Below are positions 32,801 through 38,700 of a stretch of DNA of 64,000 nucleotides, one piece after another. The stretch is taken from the NCBI GenBank assembly GCA_008330645.1, contig VLTN01000048.1:62001-126000 (forward strand), in the 5' to 3' direction. The notes under the pieces were generated by a model. It was not told the DNA's origin and ran no database searches. It saw only the letters and a list, made by a program, of their open reading frames with translations. A program made the translations under genes and the position numbers. The DNA comes from Cafeteria roenbergensis. Taxonomy: Eukaryota; Sar; Bigyra; Bicosoecida; Cafeteriaceae. How positions within the stretch are numbered: position 1 is the stretch's first letter; every line of letters begins with the position of its first letter.

Positions 32801-34016
32801 GTCGCCGGCGGCTGCCTCCCCAGCCCCGGGCAGCCCCGCCTCGTCCCCTGCCGCGGCGAAGCGGGGGCGGGGCCGCGGCCCTCAGCGCGAGGGGGTGTTG
32901 GACCGGCTCCACGGGACGAACAGGGCGCGGCTGGACGCGCTCATGGCAGCGGCGGTGCTTCGGGCCGGACCGGGGGGCGAGGCTCCCGCGGCGGCGCCCC
33001 ACGGGCTGCGGGCCAAGGGGAAAGGCGGCCCGGCTGCGGACGCCTGGCTGGTGCCTGCAAGCTTGCCCGACGACGTGGCGGCGCAGGAGCGGCGGGAGCG
33101 CCGGCTGGCGGCGCTGGTGTACGCCCCGTCGGGTACGCTCCCCGGACCGGCGCGCCAGGAGCTCTTCACCATCAGGGAGCGGCACGCAGTGATGCTGCGA
33201 GTGGGGAGCATGTACGAGGGGTACACGCCCCGCGCGTACTGGTGGGAGGCGGAGGAGCTGCTCCGCCGCCTGGCGCTCTCTGCGCTCATCGTCCTCGTCC
33301 CCTCCGGCTCCTCGCTGCAGGTGGCAGTTGCCACTCTTATCGCCGCCGCTGTCCTGGCGCTGCTGAACCTGGTGGAGCCCTACCAGGACCCCGCTGCCCA
33401 GCGGCTCCAGCAGCTGGCCTTCGCCACCATCCTCTTCGTCTTCTGGACAGGGATGCTCCTCAAGACGGACGCCGCGGCCGCTGCTGAGCGGGCGGCGGCC
33501 GGCGGTGCCTCCGACGTTGACTCTGACACCGATCGACTCGTGATCCGCTGGCTGGGGTTCTGCATGGTCGCGCTCACCCTGGCCACCATCGTCACTGGCG
33601 TCGTGCTCTTCGTGAGGGACACCGCGCGGAATATGCTGGCGGCCTCTGTGCAGTCCTCTCGCAGGCGCGGGTCCCAAGGACGCAAGTCTCCGACCCGGAG
33701 CACGGGGCCGACTGCCGCCTCGCCCCTGCCCTCCCGCGCGGCATCCAGGGCAGCCGCCTCGCCTCGCAGCCCTGGGCGCTTCCCCCACCAGGCGGCCGAG
33801 GCCAAGGCGCTCGCCGAGGGCACCGAGTGCGCCCCGCGGCCCGGAACCGCTGCGGAGGGCAGGGCACGGCCGTCCGGGTCCCTCGTGGCCAGCATCGATG
33901 CCGTGCGATTCGGGCTCCGCTCCACTGTCAACCCTGCTCAATCGGCCAGCTTCGCGCCAGGCCGAGATAGCAGGTCCGTCGGCCAACCCATTCGTGCCCG
34001 GTCTGACCAGCACTGA
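17826..34016 (+). CDS. Giant single-exon membrane protein with Ig-like modules, GCC2/GCC3-like Cys-rich region and C-terminal TM bundle
   Basis: One uninterrupted frame of 5,396 residues. The N-terminus (MVLMVVWGSFLASAGPA, second Met at 17874) looks like a signal peptide. Residues about 60-840 have repeats of the SBBP/beta-propeller kind. From about 1170 to 3760, nine modules begin with a D-x-x-x-P turn (for example VDRSPPAV, LDRDPPRA, VDTVAPSA), and most are preceded by an AGN turn (DAAGNEG, DMAGNVG, DAAGNPG), as in bacterial-type Ig-like domains. A LamG-like stretch may lie near 2000-2190. At about 4039 comes the Cys-rich part (CEACPPGADC; CGFGHTGLLCSQCEDGFF). Hydrophobic helices follow near 4230-4260, 4840-4865, 4893-4917, 5140-5186, 5195-5214 and 5240-5267, with PRAYWWEAEELLRR before one pair, and a disordered cytosolic tail ends the protein. 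This layout recurs in large surface proteins of protists; ligand and function are unknown. Confidence 0.85.
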   Translation: MRRNRTRSALRFGWSRMVLMVVWGSFLASAGPAQQPENVAALPALAPSGGRLQWEAMIHRNHPNANQNGVLKCRMVFAAPMPLGRIAAVAECNPRSVGRCGGSNEAGEWFDSASEASKQLRNEFKSTALAPVMGLVRREDEGGEQATVSTGCWDWVMGFRLSVTTTDDEALLLQAGALLPAENPTSDAGSTALDRSPMLVAGMIKTVAVGAPEAPPTTLHLEKVIDFMSVGSTPFAIAARVVFNTGAARFDQQPPAGGETVRWIISGALLQPQPEAPGMILAAGLCKADSSPGSNASAPRLFAAVNAAAVTTAAPSGAYVRLIPNTYSYFGPFESGRDPRVLLTCLRRDGSVDWNVEIDLGTAGGGTNGQSLGVRSMLATRDHLWVAGIMSSSAGIAFRRTSLAAAGTPNQYVPPPSDPARCQFSTDGSAGSGPRPFLFRFDVVTGNPHPACAAWVGARAAINGESGLLLQAATLLRANFSAVPASLPGEGAVAPWGRSALVPSTSYDGLWGVAVFCGALTVGTSSSAQPFSLGAQDPAHTAHPGLPSGARSQAVCLAVEDSESGYGAGKLLWVHTIGAPVNSQDKATGVVGGHLASGFSEAAGWAGATEQAARRGHGAAALAAQGDDHLWVSLRLPTRASQGCQIDSTVDLEGLCDRPSVSGASAVLPAIWHLDPMGTTLAVEPIGDPDLRHNNFDDTMDLRAGCLLPPVSAVAADGTATTLADLPLKGARGTMLLLIGSYPSKALDPLATRRRLAHVNETGLAHGGGAELGRGASRARRLLSASSRDVWGLDGDTWAAAGTPLGMLDDEIQRGGPASTVAALFGVAPRPAPSLAFAKLPDLIVQTAAVPMRLVVDGVTASLGFQAGLPAAGQPSLLEVPTATGLAGATRIVVRDVTAQVDAISGTGAVYVLPSQGTSLADAGSLRVDSAGNDTAAAAFAQGRWVGPPGGGFALADIAMPGISPQSTRQWVLVALEDNWGRGSAAVFPVYVVAPGANGEESPPLAAFALPSTRGLFTTRNVDSLTPHVVCSFGAGSSGQSDPARTLLDAVTASPAFDLPSSELEVAALISAVQWRVDGGAWTDTSPTADAAALASCRAFSCPPRLSASSGLSNGCSLCASALTTSGLAPQGKFAASLQRTPSLTWETWDVEARCCGGSKGCTATPAALQVILDRVPPRASVDSKPSPFDRSSTAQFAFGCDKTDSIGEPRAFAGGCAFRYRVAEAPFAGIDSQPFTELQAQEQGGSDAGAAVLLDDLAKAACLATRVEVVVAAGPTAPGAASQRQFRLAQPGAPFVTALSSPLAPSSSGPAVPTVNSTLVGFRVVTAVPAGAFSVRLSLDLRGSASASLQAGVLEQGQAGLSGTGRFVSLAPSSPALLQDGVTWAPGQGSAPATALSSSVLWLDDSLSALLAQSGGKLSATVHLEALASVVDTWAPVPGRLEPVSVGASVIVDNLPPSVVVTSLPPTGWAYDAIGGMGALPAAASGFGLGALAMPAEDGTAAAASEESAWWGAGAGVATVACSAAERAPFGGQSSTSSSIAGADPAGQACLVRYRVNAGPVRSALAPFLPVPKADVINGVNTLVIEQAFDSAGNEGAPVQATWEHNATAAAAAIAARPAAPQLLHAPGPAVSSGASVVVLAKPAVTSLATPAPAGLSGAIGPLRAAGIVLQSNLVGPFSGAPAGAAASGRGAVVPSSPPVKAWAEVAADAADTGTWRPTSVLAPGRYRLWLRTAHSPSGVTSQTSTTAPDGCAFVDFAVLQPQRFLPSAAPPAGAAVAMAGGAEGASPVDLLARSSPSSAAAAFVPAGAVAVASRLPCVRLAATAPSSSAAAVRDVYVVLADCQTPTSAMVTTTSVAPTAAVSAESSRPAAPEDALWPQCTLEVQLQVATDPAESARQSVTWGGFEFLVGSYSSSPGPSLSGVTVEAGTAPGAKQLVLLFASDSEWPLTGTAHVGTSATLPGNVTVAGVPGSAGASAWEFATDPDGKPMLRFGGSSAPTLGVSGEELSGAGAARLVAGDGNATALARALLAGHTWRQGIRLSIRRLVLPAWLDDFVILFRSLRPGFQADSTPGQNMHPTLRGLGLRATSSTRFSLVRVDAGRIEETLFTNLVCKTTSGALWNIVIEMEEDLVTVQCDGSSSTPSQMTARTMFALGTRQACGVAGGQLELGTATRMKTGPMLRVSELPFTTSSSQHRFLVRPVCRGIHGQDAAVSLQLQNPAATAGNELVLTPETDGGLLRDGRWKIQVLAADGVGNAQVPANATSYEWVIDSSSPVTTVSVSPVSQAQKEALGQGAAVAPGPAGLLFGAVRDALAAESFAAKVTQNSQVGAVPAMQLALVQEVFSSVLVSLDASVPLAQRAAQQGVALGVSPLTALTRANDAPSISLAIQTADTSDVVMNLSVVFVPGAVLSPEQVASASLALPASAFVRLNSQTSGVAVPVGSPTGTALATFAGCLPRLPADTLTPGWPQEASSGAGGALPLAPSASCLTAPLLPPEAVVSAQQLQALGVVGLEGARLAIASPEQQVAAWLEAGGGPSAEVATAQGTLLVRAVAEDAAGNTEANVALPATAAVAVDRSPPAVTTLFAASAIRGDTLPAMISIDFVASEPRTWAVVALAEARTGTQIGPTHVVAAPGPNVTDAASADGPRRWRLRFDISSVAALLDSRGVGQGPLTEAFVITSAGVDRAGNRGPTARSIGWVDRELPSVRCLSNASGAHGFITSGDSSVLAAAGLAGLAPLQIPVISTAATAITCLASEPIAGMEARVRAGYGPAGAGDATAVPPAASLARAIVASGAVQPAVSASDLGTPLGTEFAAMSVETDFAALVAAVSALDPSASPQPPEHPFTLRISGLGETPQDPAGRASTPGTLLVVELRITDMAGNVGAWAPVPLVADRSGPQLSIKGTNRGLSQQCPSAWTSRFAANTLLVPAAEAALDMPDLAEDDGLDSRCARTLPLFRGMSAGGPLDANTFFGDQRMGATATVEVSGEAQSLAQASMVLLDEDSIALAAATPQANGSSIPSGLGQQKLGILLGSNEAGDPASWRGGVPASGELVSSSASSPYLIAAQTAAAAAHVRLQVELEQAVFPFEGGWSTGAPAPPRQLPAQFVDSFPALVTAQIAWPLPNETAMRAAAAVTSLVPGGKRGLALPAQEAVFAMRNGPYLMSTWVAKLVVSSAGAGGPGSTAGVGAARRGVLAMAVTMFDAGGVPADRSLAFPFVLDRDPPRARLGCAGSATFCAAISASLAIDGAQLPLEAPAAESNGDPALWTSGNWTTAGAEASGLLLAGAPATLDWLAAGGLSSTAAGQSLLRAPFPPGSRVPPAVQSLDQASMELTAMCGEVAPATVIQAQRAGARWQPGGYLDDRCVMDVMIAYRRHQQARTPPPIRTAVVYGAAAGSLSRWTSGLGPASSGYRFAADSWRDSAPAANKLKPTLPEQQADDAGPSDGLYAVRVRGVDAAGNPGAWTDWLRFAVDTVAPSAVLLPLLPPPVAVSDDTVALQRAAEGEAGSAALGAASRRGSRAFATAGTTLPGMLVTCGEAALDTGGELSPLSPSDLSDLGGGCRLQMVVARAVLASSACGPTDGTSGSGGGGTGSLLAGSVVSNGAALGTEVPAGQSWLTLRRGGEEPLYTLDEVTPAELAASAAHDAAEGFGEAAPPGTPASVAAFGPLPTVASQRGLTEPTALLATPGLRFFRLQVSASLAGSDDTLSESVWLRSVDAANNVGEAVPTAMRRDATAPPAPEARTTPADITAGLLEYRYELWSALSVLDEAGTSIVPAWRTDDAAVDGSLLYGLSADLETRVTSFQGAGMDDPEGLLPGQFRALPEACAELEEAVRASDMAAFSAAQADPWEGVFFRFRATFVGAAGNYPLTVAPAGAPAAGEYWACATGPLVLKGLPDGTTSIRVKAVDAAGNEGPSRVFSTVVSSQRPQSIVRWTPPARTSLRRVALAVDVTLGGVPATFGSVAVVHRRPAVTEAQRLVPIAASPDGVSPSTAVVVLQDLEVGRHSVTVFAQLGDSPEDSSTRPPAIGFEIADCSTTQHEALDSSGELLCEACPPGADCSHPRTALADMPALPGWWSSGQMFGSGLPRRFYLCESKAACRGGRRVSAQYPAVPPPWALPQGVALRALYDAYLPPGSVARAEAMERAAIATAMLGGSLDAYNESAPQSLGGRSIAAAARAAAAATSANVSTCGFGHTGLLCSQCEDGFFLSFQQCAACPPERSQAFALTAGIIAGLGALALLFLRLRRFLPIIQAKVILAFAQILAATVTAYDIPWPVEFGDTVNALRIFVLDIVQATRVQCTQPVGFLESFHAQVTLPLGVALLLVAVGACAHCRLRARAAACASRIGCTWLAARMRGAAPVSSALALWKVSFRTSDGGTEPGGRAAQPGVGTAPDDKGALSGDAVALSSNPMLARGGAIAAPQSPTSPAEGQTPGLLAARSSLLLGRRAGSGGRAVSAVARFRTAQAAEQTLAVLAALDSSLDKDKAAVARTEAALATGKPAGRTLLRESVSGETCADKLRDLTEACCGCGAGGRIARRLDGKERAMLACSLLFCCGMCCRPAALRHGGGEGAAALRKSMRREARKARREAQCCSAAGCRAALGMLRFWAREALLLVWTSIDAAVEPVRDLAVFAVAPCCFGCCWCCRANRRQPVRRISVGPAASRLKTAGEAAKPPASTAGSGKAGGSTAAPAAGRRAPAAGPKSRRPARRMTLLLQDASASGDEAVVLPVCAACCLGAARSADEASEPSATWLGAASASCRGIVSRACIPCEEAAHWRTAARLDGLRRRQAAELAQQRASAEQRSVEERLYFALTPRERIERDSHTVTSAAMLRLLLLLAMVVFAPVSLACLRMLRCVEVDGERRLLADLRQPCSGVLFRSHELYAVVVLLAFTAGFPLALVLYIRRNLVALRQAAERERLARDRAEARAVGESGYESADDAASSSERSLISRQGSSQAGRLLSRPASGSTAAAAEPTVSLPPSPAAASPAPGSPASSPAAAKRGRGRGPQREGVLDRLHGTNRARLDALMAAAVLRAGPGGEAPAAAPHGLRAKGKGGPAADAWLVPASLPDDVAAQERRERRLAALVYAPSGTLPGPARQELFTIRERHAVMLRVGSMYEGYTPRAYWWEAEELLRRLALSALIVLVPSGSSLQVAVATLIAAAVLALLNLVEPYQDPAAQRLQQLAFATILFVFWTGMLLKTDAAAAAERAAAGGASDVDSDTDRLVIRWLGFCMVALTLATIVTGVVLFVRDTARNMLAASVQSSRRRGSQGRKSPTRSTGPTAASPLPSRAASRAAASPRSPGRFPHQAAEAKALAEGTECAPRPGTAAEGRARPSGSLVASIDAVRFGLRSTVNPAQSASFAPGRDSRSVGQPIRARSDQH

Positions 34017-34354
34017 AACTAGTGACTGGCCTGTTTGCACCCGCTCGCGTGTATGCATGTGGTTCATGAACCGCCATGGCGATCGCTCGAGCGGCGCCCC
34101 TGCCTTGTGTCCGTGGATCAAACGCAACCGTCCGCTCGTACCAATTCCGACTGAATGTGCACGCTCAAGCGCGCCGGCTGGCTGTCCTGCAACTGGGCCT
34201 CCTGTGGCTCAGCGCGTCCGCTGCGTATGGCCACTTGACATATTTCCCAGCCTGCAAGCATCTCCGTTCTGCGAGCTTTCTGGCTCCACTCCGAACCGCT
34301 CGCTCCGCCCGGAGCGAAGCCGCCCCGCCTGCTGCCGGCCCCGCCTGCTCGCAC
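34017..34354. promoter_or_regulatory. Intergenic, upstream of USP5/13
   Basis: 338 bases in tandem orientation between the giant gene and the USP5/13-like start. Holds the 3' end of one and the promoter of the other. The USP frame stays open upstream to 34076, but the extra residues have no family match. Confidence 0.5.
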
Positions 34355-35509
34355 ATGTCTCAAGCCTCGGCTGTCGGCGCGATTGCCGATGTCTTCATCG
34401 GCGCGGTGGAGCCACCGTCGGATGCGACTGCTGTGCACAAGTCCGAATGCGCGTTCAGCTTTGTCACCCCCGAGGATGAAGGCGGGCTGTACCTGAACAT
34501 GCGCACCTTCACGGCCGTGTCCGAGGAATTCCTTGTTGCGGACGCAGGGGGCGATGACAGAACGGCTGCGTACCTGCACATGCGCTCGACCAAGAAGGCC
34601 AAGACGACCAAGGCAGCCGCGGAGCTCACCAAGGTGGCCATCGGGGTGGAAGGCGGCGCACCCACTGAGGCCGTCGAGTGGGAGCACCATTATGCGCTTG
34701 TTGTGATGCCTGGCGCTCGCCGCGTCGAGCTCACGGGGTCGCTGCCTCATCCGGAGCTTTCCGACAAGGTGAACATGTTCATCTCCCGGCTCATCGAGCA
34801 CGACGACGCGTCCAAGCAGGTGAGGTCGTGCATTGCCCGACAGCCCGTGGCGCGTTCCGGCGAGGCGGTGGCCATGCCTGGGGCGCGCGCGCGCTGAACG
34901 CTCCACGCAAGCAGCAGATCCGAAATTGCTTTTGTTCTCGGTTCTGGCCGCACGCCTCGCGCCGCCGGTCGCTGCCTTGGCAGCTTACGCTGCCCAGAGC
35001 TCGGTCACCTGTGCGGAAAGCTGCCCGCCCGCCCTTTCCCGGCCATCCCCTGGCCTTGCCCCCGCCAAAATTGTGTCATGCGTCGCGCGCCGCAGGCGGA
35101 GGTGAAGGCCAGCTCGTGGGAGTTCAAGGCCGCCACTTCGGCCTTCGCCGCGGACCTTCCCGTCGTGGAGCGCCCCCCCAAGATCAGCCCCGACCCCTCC
35201 ACGTGGAAGTGCGCCATGTGCGACATGCGCGAGAACCTTTGGCTCAACCTCAGCACAGGCCTCATCGGCTGCGGCCGGCGGCAGTGGGACGGCTCCGGCG
35301 GCAACAGCCACGCCCTCGAGATGTTCAACGAGACTGGCAAGCAGTACCCGCTCTGCGTCAAGCTCGGCACCATCACCGCCGAGGGCGCCGACGTCTTCTC
35401 GTACCACCCGAGCGAGGACGACCTCGTGAGGCCAAGCACGCGCGCGCGCGTGCGCGCACAGTAGCCAGGCCCCACCACGGGGCTCCGGCGGCGGCTGCAG
35501 TCATCGCCC

Positions 35510-35543
<34 letters not shown>

Positions 35544-37560
35544 CAGCCCTCTCGGCCTCGGCCTCAGCCACGCGCCCAACCCACACACACACCCTCCTTT
35601 CCGCCTCCGCGCCACGCCGCAGGTTGTGGACCCCCACCTGGGCGAGCATCTTCAGCGCTTCGGCATCGACGTGATGAAGCTCCGCAAGACGGACAAGTCC
35701 ATGGCGCAGCTGCAGCTCGAGCTCAACAACAGCTACGAGTTCGACCGCATCGAAGAGGCCGGCGTCACGCTCACCCCCGCCTCGGGTGCCGGCCTCATCG
35801 GCCTCAAGAACCTCGGAAACAGCTGCTACGTGAACTCGTGCCTGCAGATCCTGGCCGCCATGCCCGAGTTCCGTGCCAGGTACCTGCCGCACGCTGCGGC
35901 CATTTTTAGCTCCATCCCCGCGCGGACGGCCGCGGAGGACGTGACCGCCCAGGTCGCAAAGCTCGCCGTGGCGCTGGGCACGGACAAGTACGTCCCTGCC
36001 GAGGCCCGCGAGGGCCTGCCGCCCCTGGTCCCGGGCGCGAGCGCGGAGGAGGCCAAGGCCCACCGCGAGGCGGCCGAGCGGCTCGCCAGCATCGCGTACG
36101 TGGCGCCCAGCATGCTCAGGAACCTGCTCGGCCGCGGCCACGCCGCCTTCAGCACGATGCAGCAGCAGGACGCGGAGGAGTACTGGGGCCACCTGCTGGA
36201 CCGGCTGCAGCGCGAGGAGCAGCGGCAGCGCGCCAGCGGGGCGCCTGGCTGCGACTCCCTGGCCAGCACCGGCGGGCACCTCGGCGCGCTGTTCGAGTTC
36301 GAGGAGGAGACGCGCCTCCAGTGCACGACCTCCGCCACGGTGCGGTACACCACCGGCCCGGCGAGGTCCATCGTGCTCCCCATCCCGGAGGAGCGAGCCA
36401 CGAACAAGGCTGAGGTGGAGGCCGCCAAGGCCGCCGGCGCCGCCGCCGCCTCCTCGGAGGACGCTGGGGCGGCTGGCTCTGTGGCCAAGACGGCGCGCAC
36501 CGGCGAGGGCGAGGGCGACGCTGGCTCCAGCAGCCGCGCCGCCGCGGCCGCCGCCTCCGCCGCCGCTGCCCCCGCCGGCTCCGCCCCTCAGGAAGTCCCG
36601 CTCAAGGTGCCTTTCGAGGCCTGTCTCGAGGCCATGGCGGCCGACGCGTTCGTGCCCGACCTCGTCTCTGGCGCCACCGGCAAGGCAGAGCCCCACACGA
36701 AGCGTACCCGCTTCGCCAGGTTCCCCCCTTACCTGATGCTGCAGATGCGCCGCTACACGGTGGGCGATGACTGGCAGCCCAAGAAGGTCACCGCCGAGGT
36801 GGTGGTGCCGGAGATGCTGGACATCAGCGCCCTCCGCGCGGGGGGTGGCCTGCAGCCGGGCGAGACGGCCATGCCCGCGGCCGCTGCAACCGACGCGGCT
36901 GCGTCGGCGGCCGCTGCCCCCGAGCCGGACGCGGGCATCGTGGAGCAGCTCATGATGCTGGGCCTCGGATCCGACAACGCGTGCAAGCGTGCCGCCCTGG
37001 CCGTGGACAACGCCAACGCAGAGGTGGCTGCGGGCTGGCTCATGGAGCACATGGGCGACGCCGACATCAACGACCCGATCGCGGCGCCCGCCTCGGCAGG
37101 CGGCGCTGCGGCAGACGAGCCCCCCGCGGCCCTGGTGGAGACGATCTGCGCCATGGGCTTTGAGCCCGCGCAGGCCAAGCGCGCGCTGCGGGCCACCGAC
37201 CTGGACCCGGAGCGCGCGGTGGAGTGGCTCTTCTCGCACGCCGGCGATGAGGACAACTCGCCGGAACAGGCCCCCGTGACGACGGAGTGGGCGGGCCGCG
37301 ACGGCGACGGCAAGTACGAGCTCTTCGGCATCATCTCGCACCTGGGCAAGAACACTGGCGGCGGGCACTACGTGGCGCACGTGAAGAAGAACGGCACGTG
37401 GTGCATCTTCAACGACCGCAAGGTCGCGCTCAGCCACAGCCCGCCCTTCGGCCTCGGCTACCTGTACTTCTTCCGCCGCTTGGACGCGCCAGGCTCCCTC
37501 TCCGACGAGCCGGGCAAGCCAAGGGCCGTGCAGCCGACCTGCCCCGTGAACGCCGAGTGA
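34355..37560 (+). CDS. USP5: Ubiquitin carboxyl-terminal hydrolase USP5/USP13 (isopeptidase T)
   Basis: Three exons, 34355-34819, 35096-35425 and 35623-37560, encode 910 residues (human USP5 about 858). Introns are 276 and 197 bases, GTGAGG...CGCAG, phase 0. The enzyme disassembles free polyubiquitin chains from their unanchored end. Domains in order: the N-terminal variant zinc-finger region (HKSECAFSFVTPEDEGGLYL), the UBP zinc finger in exon 2 (CAMCDMRENLWLNLSTGLIG; CGRRQWDGSGGNSHA), the USP core with catalytic Cys333 in LGNSCYVN and His847 in GGGHYVAHVKK, and two UBA domains within the core (IVEQLMMLGLGSDNACKRA; LVETICAMGFEPAQAKRALR). LGYLYFFRRLD closes the catalytic fold. The start MSQASAVG gives the same N-terminal length as human USP5. 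Ala-rich insertions lie before the first UBA. Confidence 0.96.
35511..35542. repeat. (GCGCCC)n tandem repeat in USP5 intron 2
   Basis: About 5.3 copies of a GC hexamer inside the second USP5/13 intron. It does not touch the splice signals. Confidence 0.85.
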
Positions 37561-37782
37561 CCGCGGCGATGCTGCCCCCCTCCCACCCGCGCCCCCTGAG
37601 CCAACTGCGACCACGCGTGCCACCCCCCCCCCGCGCCTCTGTGCCTCCAAATGCCTGCTTCCCCGCCACCACGCGAAGACAAACTCCAATCTCCCACCCG
37701 GGCATGGCAGAGCAAGCGATAGCGCCGCTGCCGCGCGTGGCTGCCTCGAACCGGCAGCCTCACCTCCTGGGCCGGCAGGACC

Positions 37783-38523
37783 ATGGCCGACTCGCCTTCC
37801 GGATGGAGCGCCAGCGGGGACGAGCCCGCGGCCCCGCCCCGGGATGCGGCGGCGGCTGCGGTGGCCGACAGCGCTCGCGTGGGAGCCGCGGCCCTCGCTG
37901 CAATCGAGGCCAACCCCGTGTGCAGCCTGGCAGCCCACGGGGGGGACCCGGTTCGGACCGCCGCGAGCTTGCGCCGCACGCTTTTGCACCGGCGAGCTGA
38001 GGCCAGGGTGTGCTTGCGGGAGGAGTACTTGCGTGCCGGCCTGGGCGGCCTGCCGGTGGCTTTTGGCGGCGACGCCCCGACGCCGCCCCCGGGCAAGCGA
38101 GTCCGATCTGCCAGCTCCGTGAAGGAGCGCAGCTCCAAGAGGGCAGCGCGCTCGTCCTCGTCGGGCGGAGGGCCCGGAAGCGGCGGGCCCCAGGAAGCCG
38201 CGCAAATCGCGACCAGCGCGGTTCGCAAGGTGGTTGAGGGCAACGGGTCGGAGGTGCCCAGGCAAGTCATGTCTTCAGACAACGCCAAGCGGGCCCTCGG
38301 GCGTGCCGTGGCGCTGGCCGCGCGGGGCGAGTACAAGGCGGGGAGGGTGCGGGGCGGGAGCACCGGGTTCCAAGACTTCTGCCGCGCGCTGACGCGGGCG
38401 GGGTACGCCGCGCTGCCCCGGGCCAAGGAGGGGGGCGTCGTTGCGGGAGAGGAGATCCTCACTCTGGCAGCCGGCCGCATGGTGGCAGACTTCTTTTCGG
38501 CTCGCCGCGAGTTCCGAGCGTGA
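37783..38523 (+). CDS. Unknown basic protein, probably nuclear
   Basis: A single open frame of 246 residues, 222 bases after the USP5/13 stop and in the same direction. I do not recognise a family. The N-terminal third is Ala-rich and helical (RTAASLRRTLLHRRAEARV). The middle has a Lys/Arg/Ser patch (GKRVRSASSVKERSSKRAAR) that could act as a nuclear localisation signal. The C-terminal third looks folded (FQDFCRALTRAGYAALPRAK...ILTLAAGRMVADFFSAR). No signal peptide or membrane segment. A real gene is likely because the frame fills the space between USP5/13 and NSE1 and has the high third-position GC of its neighbours. Confidence 0.6.
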   Translation: MADSPSGWSASGDEPAAPPRDAAAAAVADSARVGAAALAAIEANPVCSLAAHGGDPVRTAASLRRTLLHRRAEARVCLREEYLRAGLGGLPVAFGGDAPTPPPGKRVRSASSVKERSSKRAARSSSSGGGPGSGGPQEAAQIATSAVRKVVEGNGSEVPRQVMSSDNAKRALGRAVALAARGEYKAGRVRGGSTGFQDFCRALTRAGYAALPRAKEGGVVAGEEILTLAAGRMVADFFSARREFRA

Positions 38524-38700
38524 CTGAGTGGCCGCCAGACCGCTGCGTCGCATTGCATGCACTATGAGGGCCCAGCGCCCCGCTGGCGGGCACAAGGCAC
38601 AAACTACCACACGAACAGGGGCACACGACCTCGGCCGCGAGCGCGCATACGGCTCCGCTGGCCTGCAGTCGGCCCGCGCGAAGCCCCGCGCCTCGCCACG

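Noticed and set aside
31173-34127. A 984-codon open frame on minus, opposite the giant gene
   Set aside because: Arg/Gly/Ala mixture without helices or motifs, whereas the plus frame gives clear membrane segments.
34076-34354. N-terminal extension of USP5/13 to 34076
   Set aside because: Start at 34355 gives the usual family N-terminus; the upstream part is Arg/Ala-rich with no match.
35005-38265. A 1,086-codon open frame on minus, opposite USP5/13
   Set aside because: Spans two introns and an intergenic gap of the opposite strand without change in character; no recognisable domain. USP5/13 is certain.
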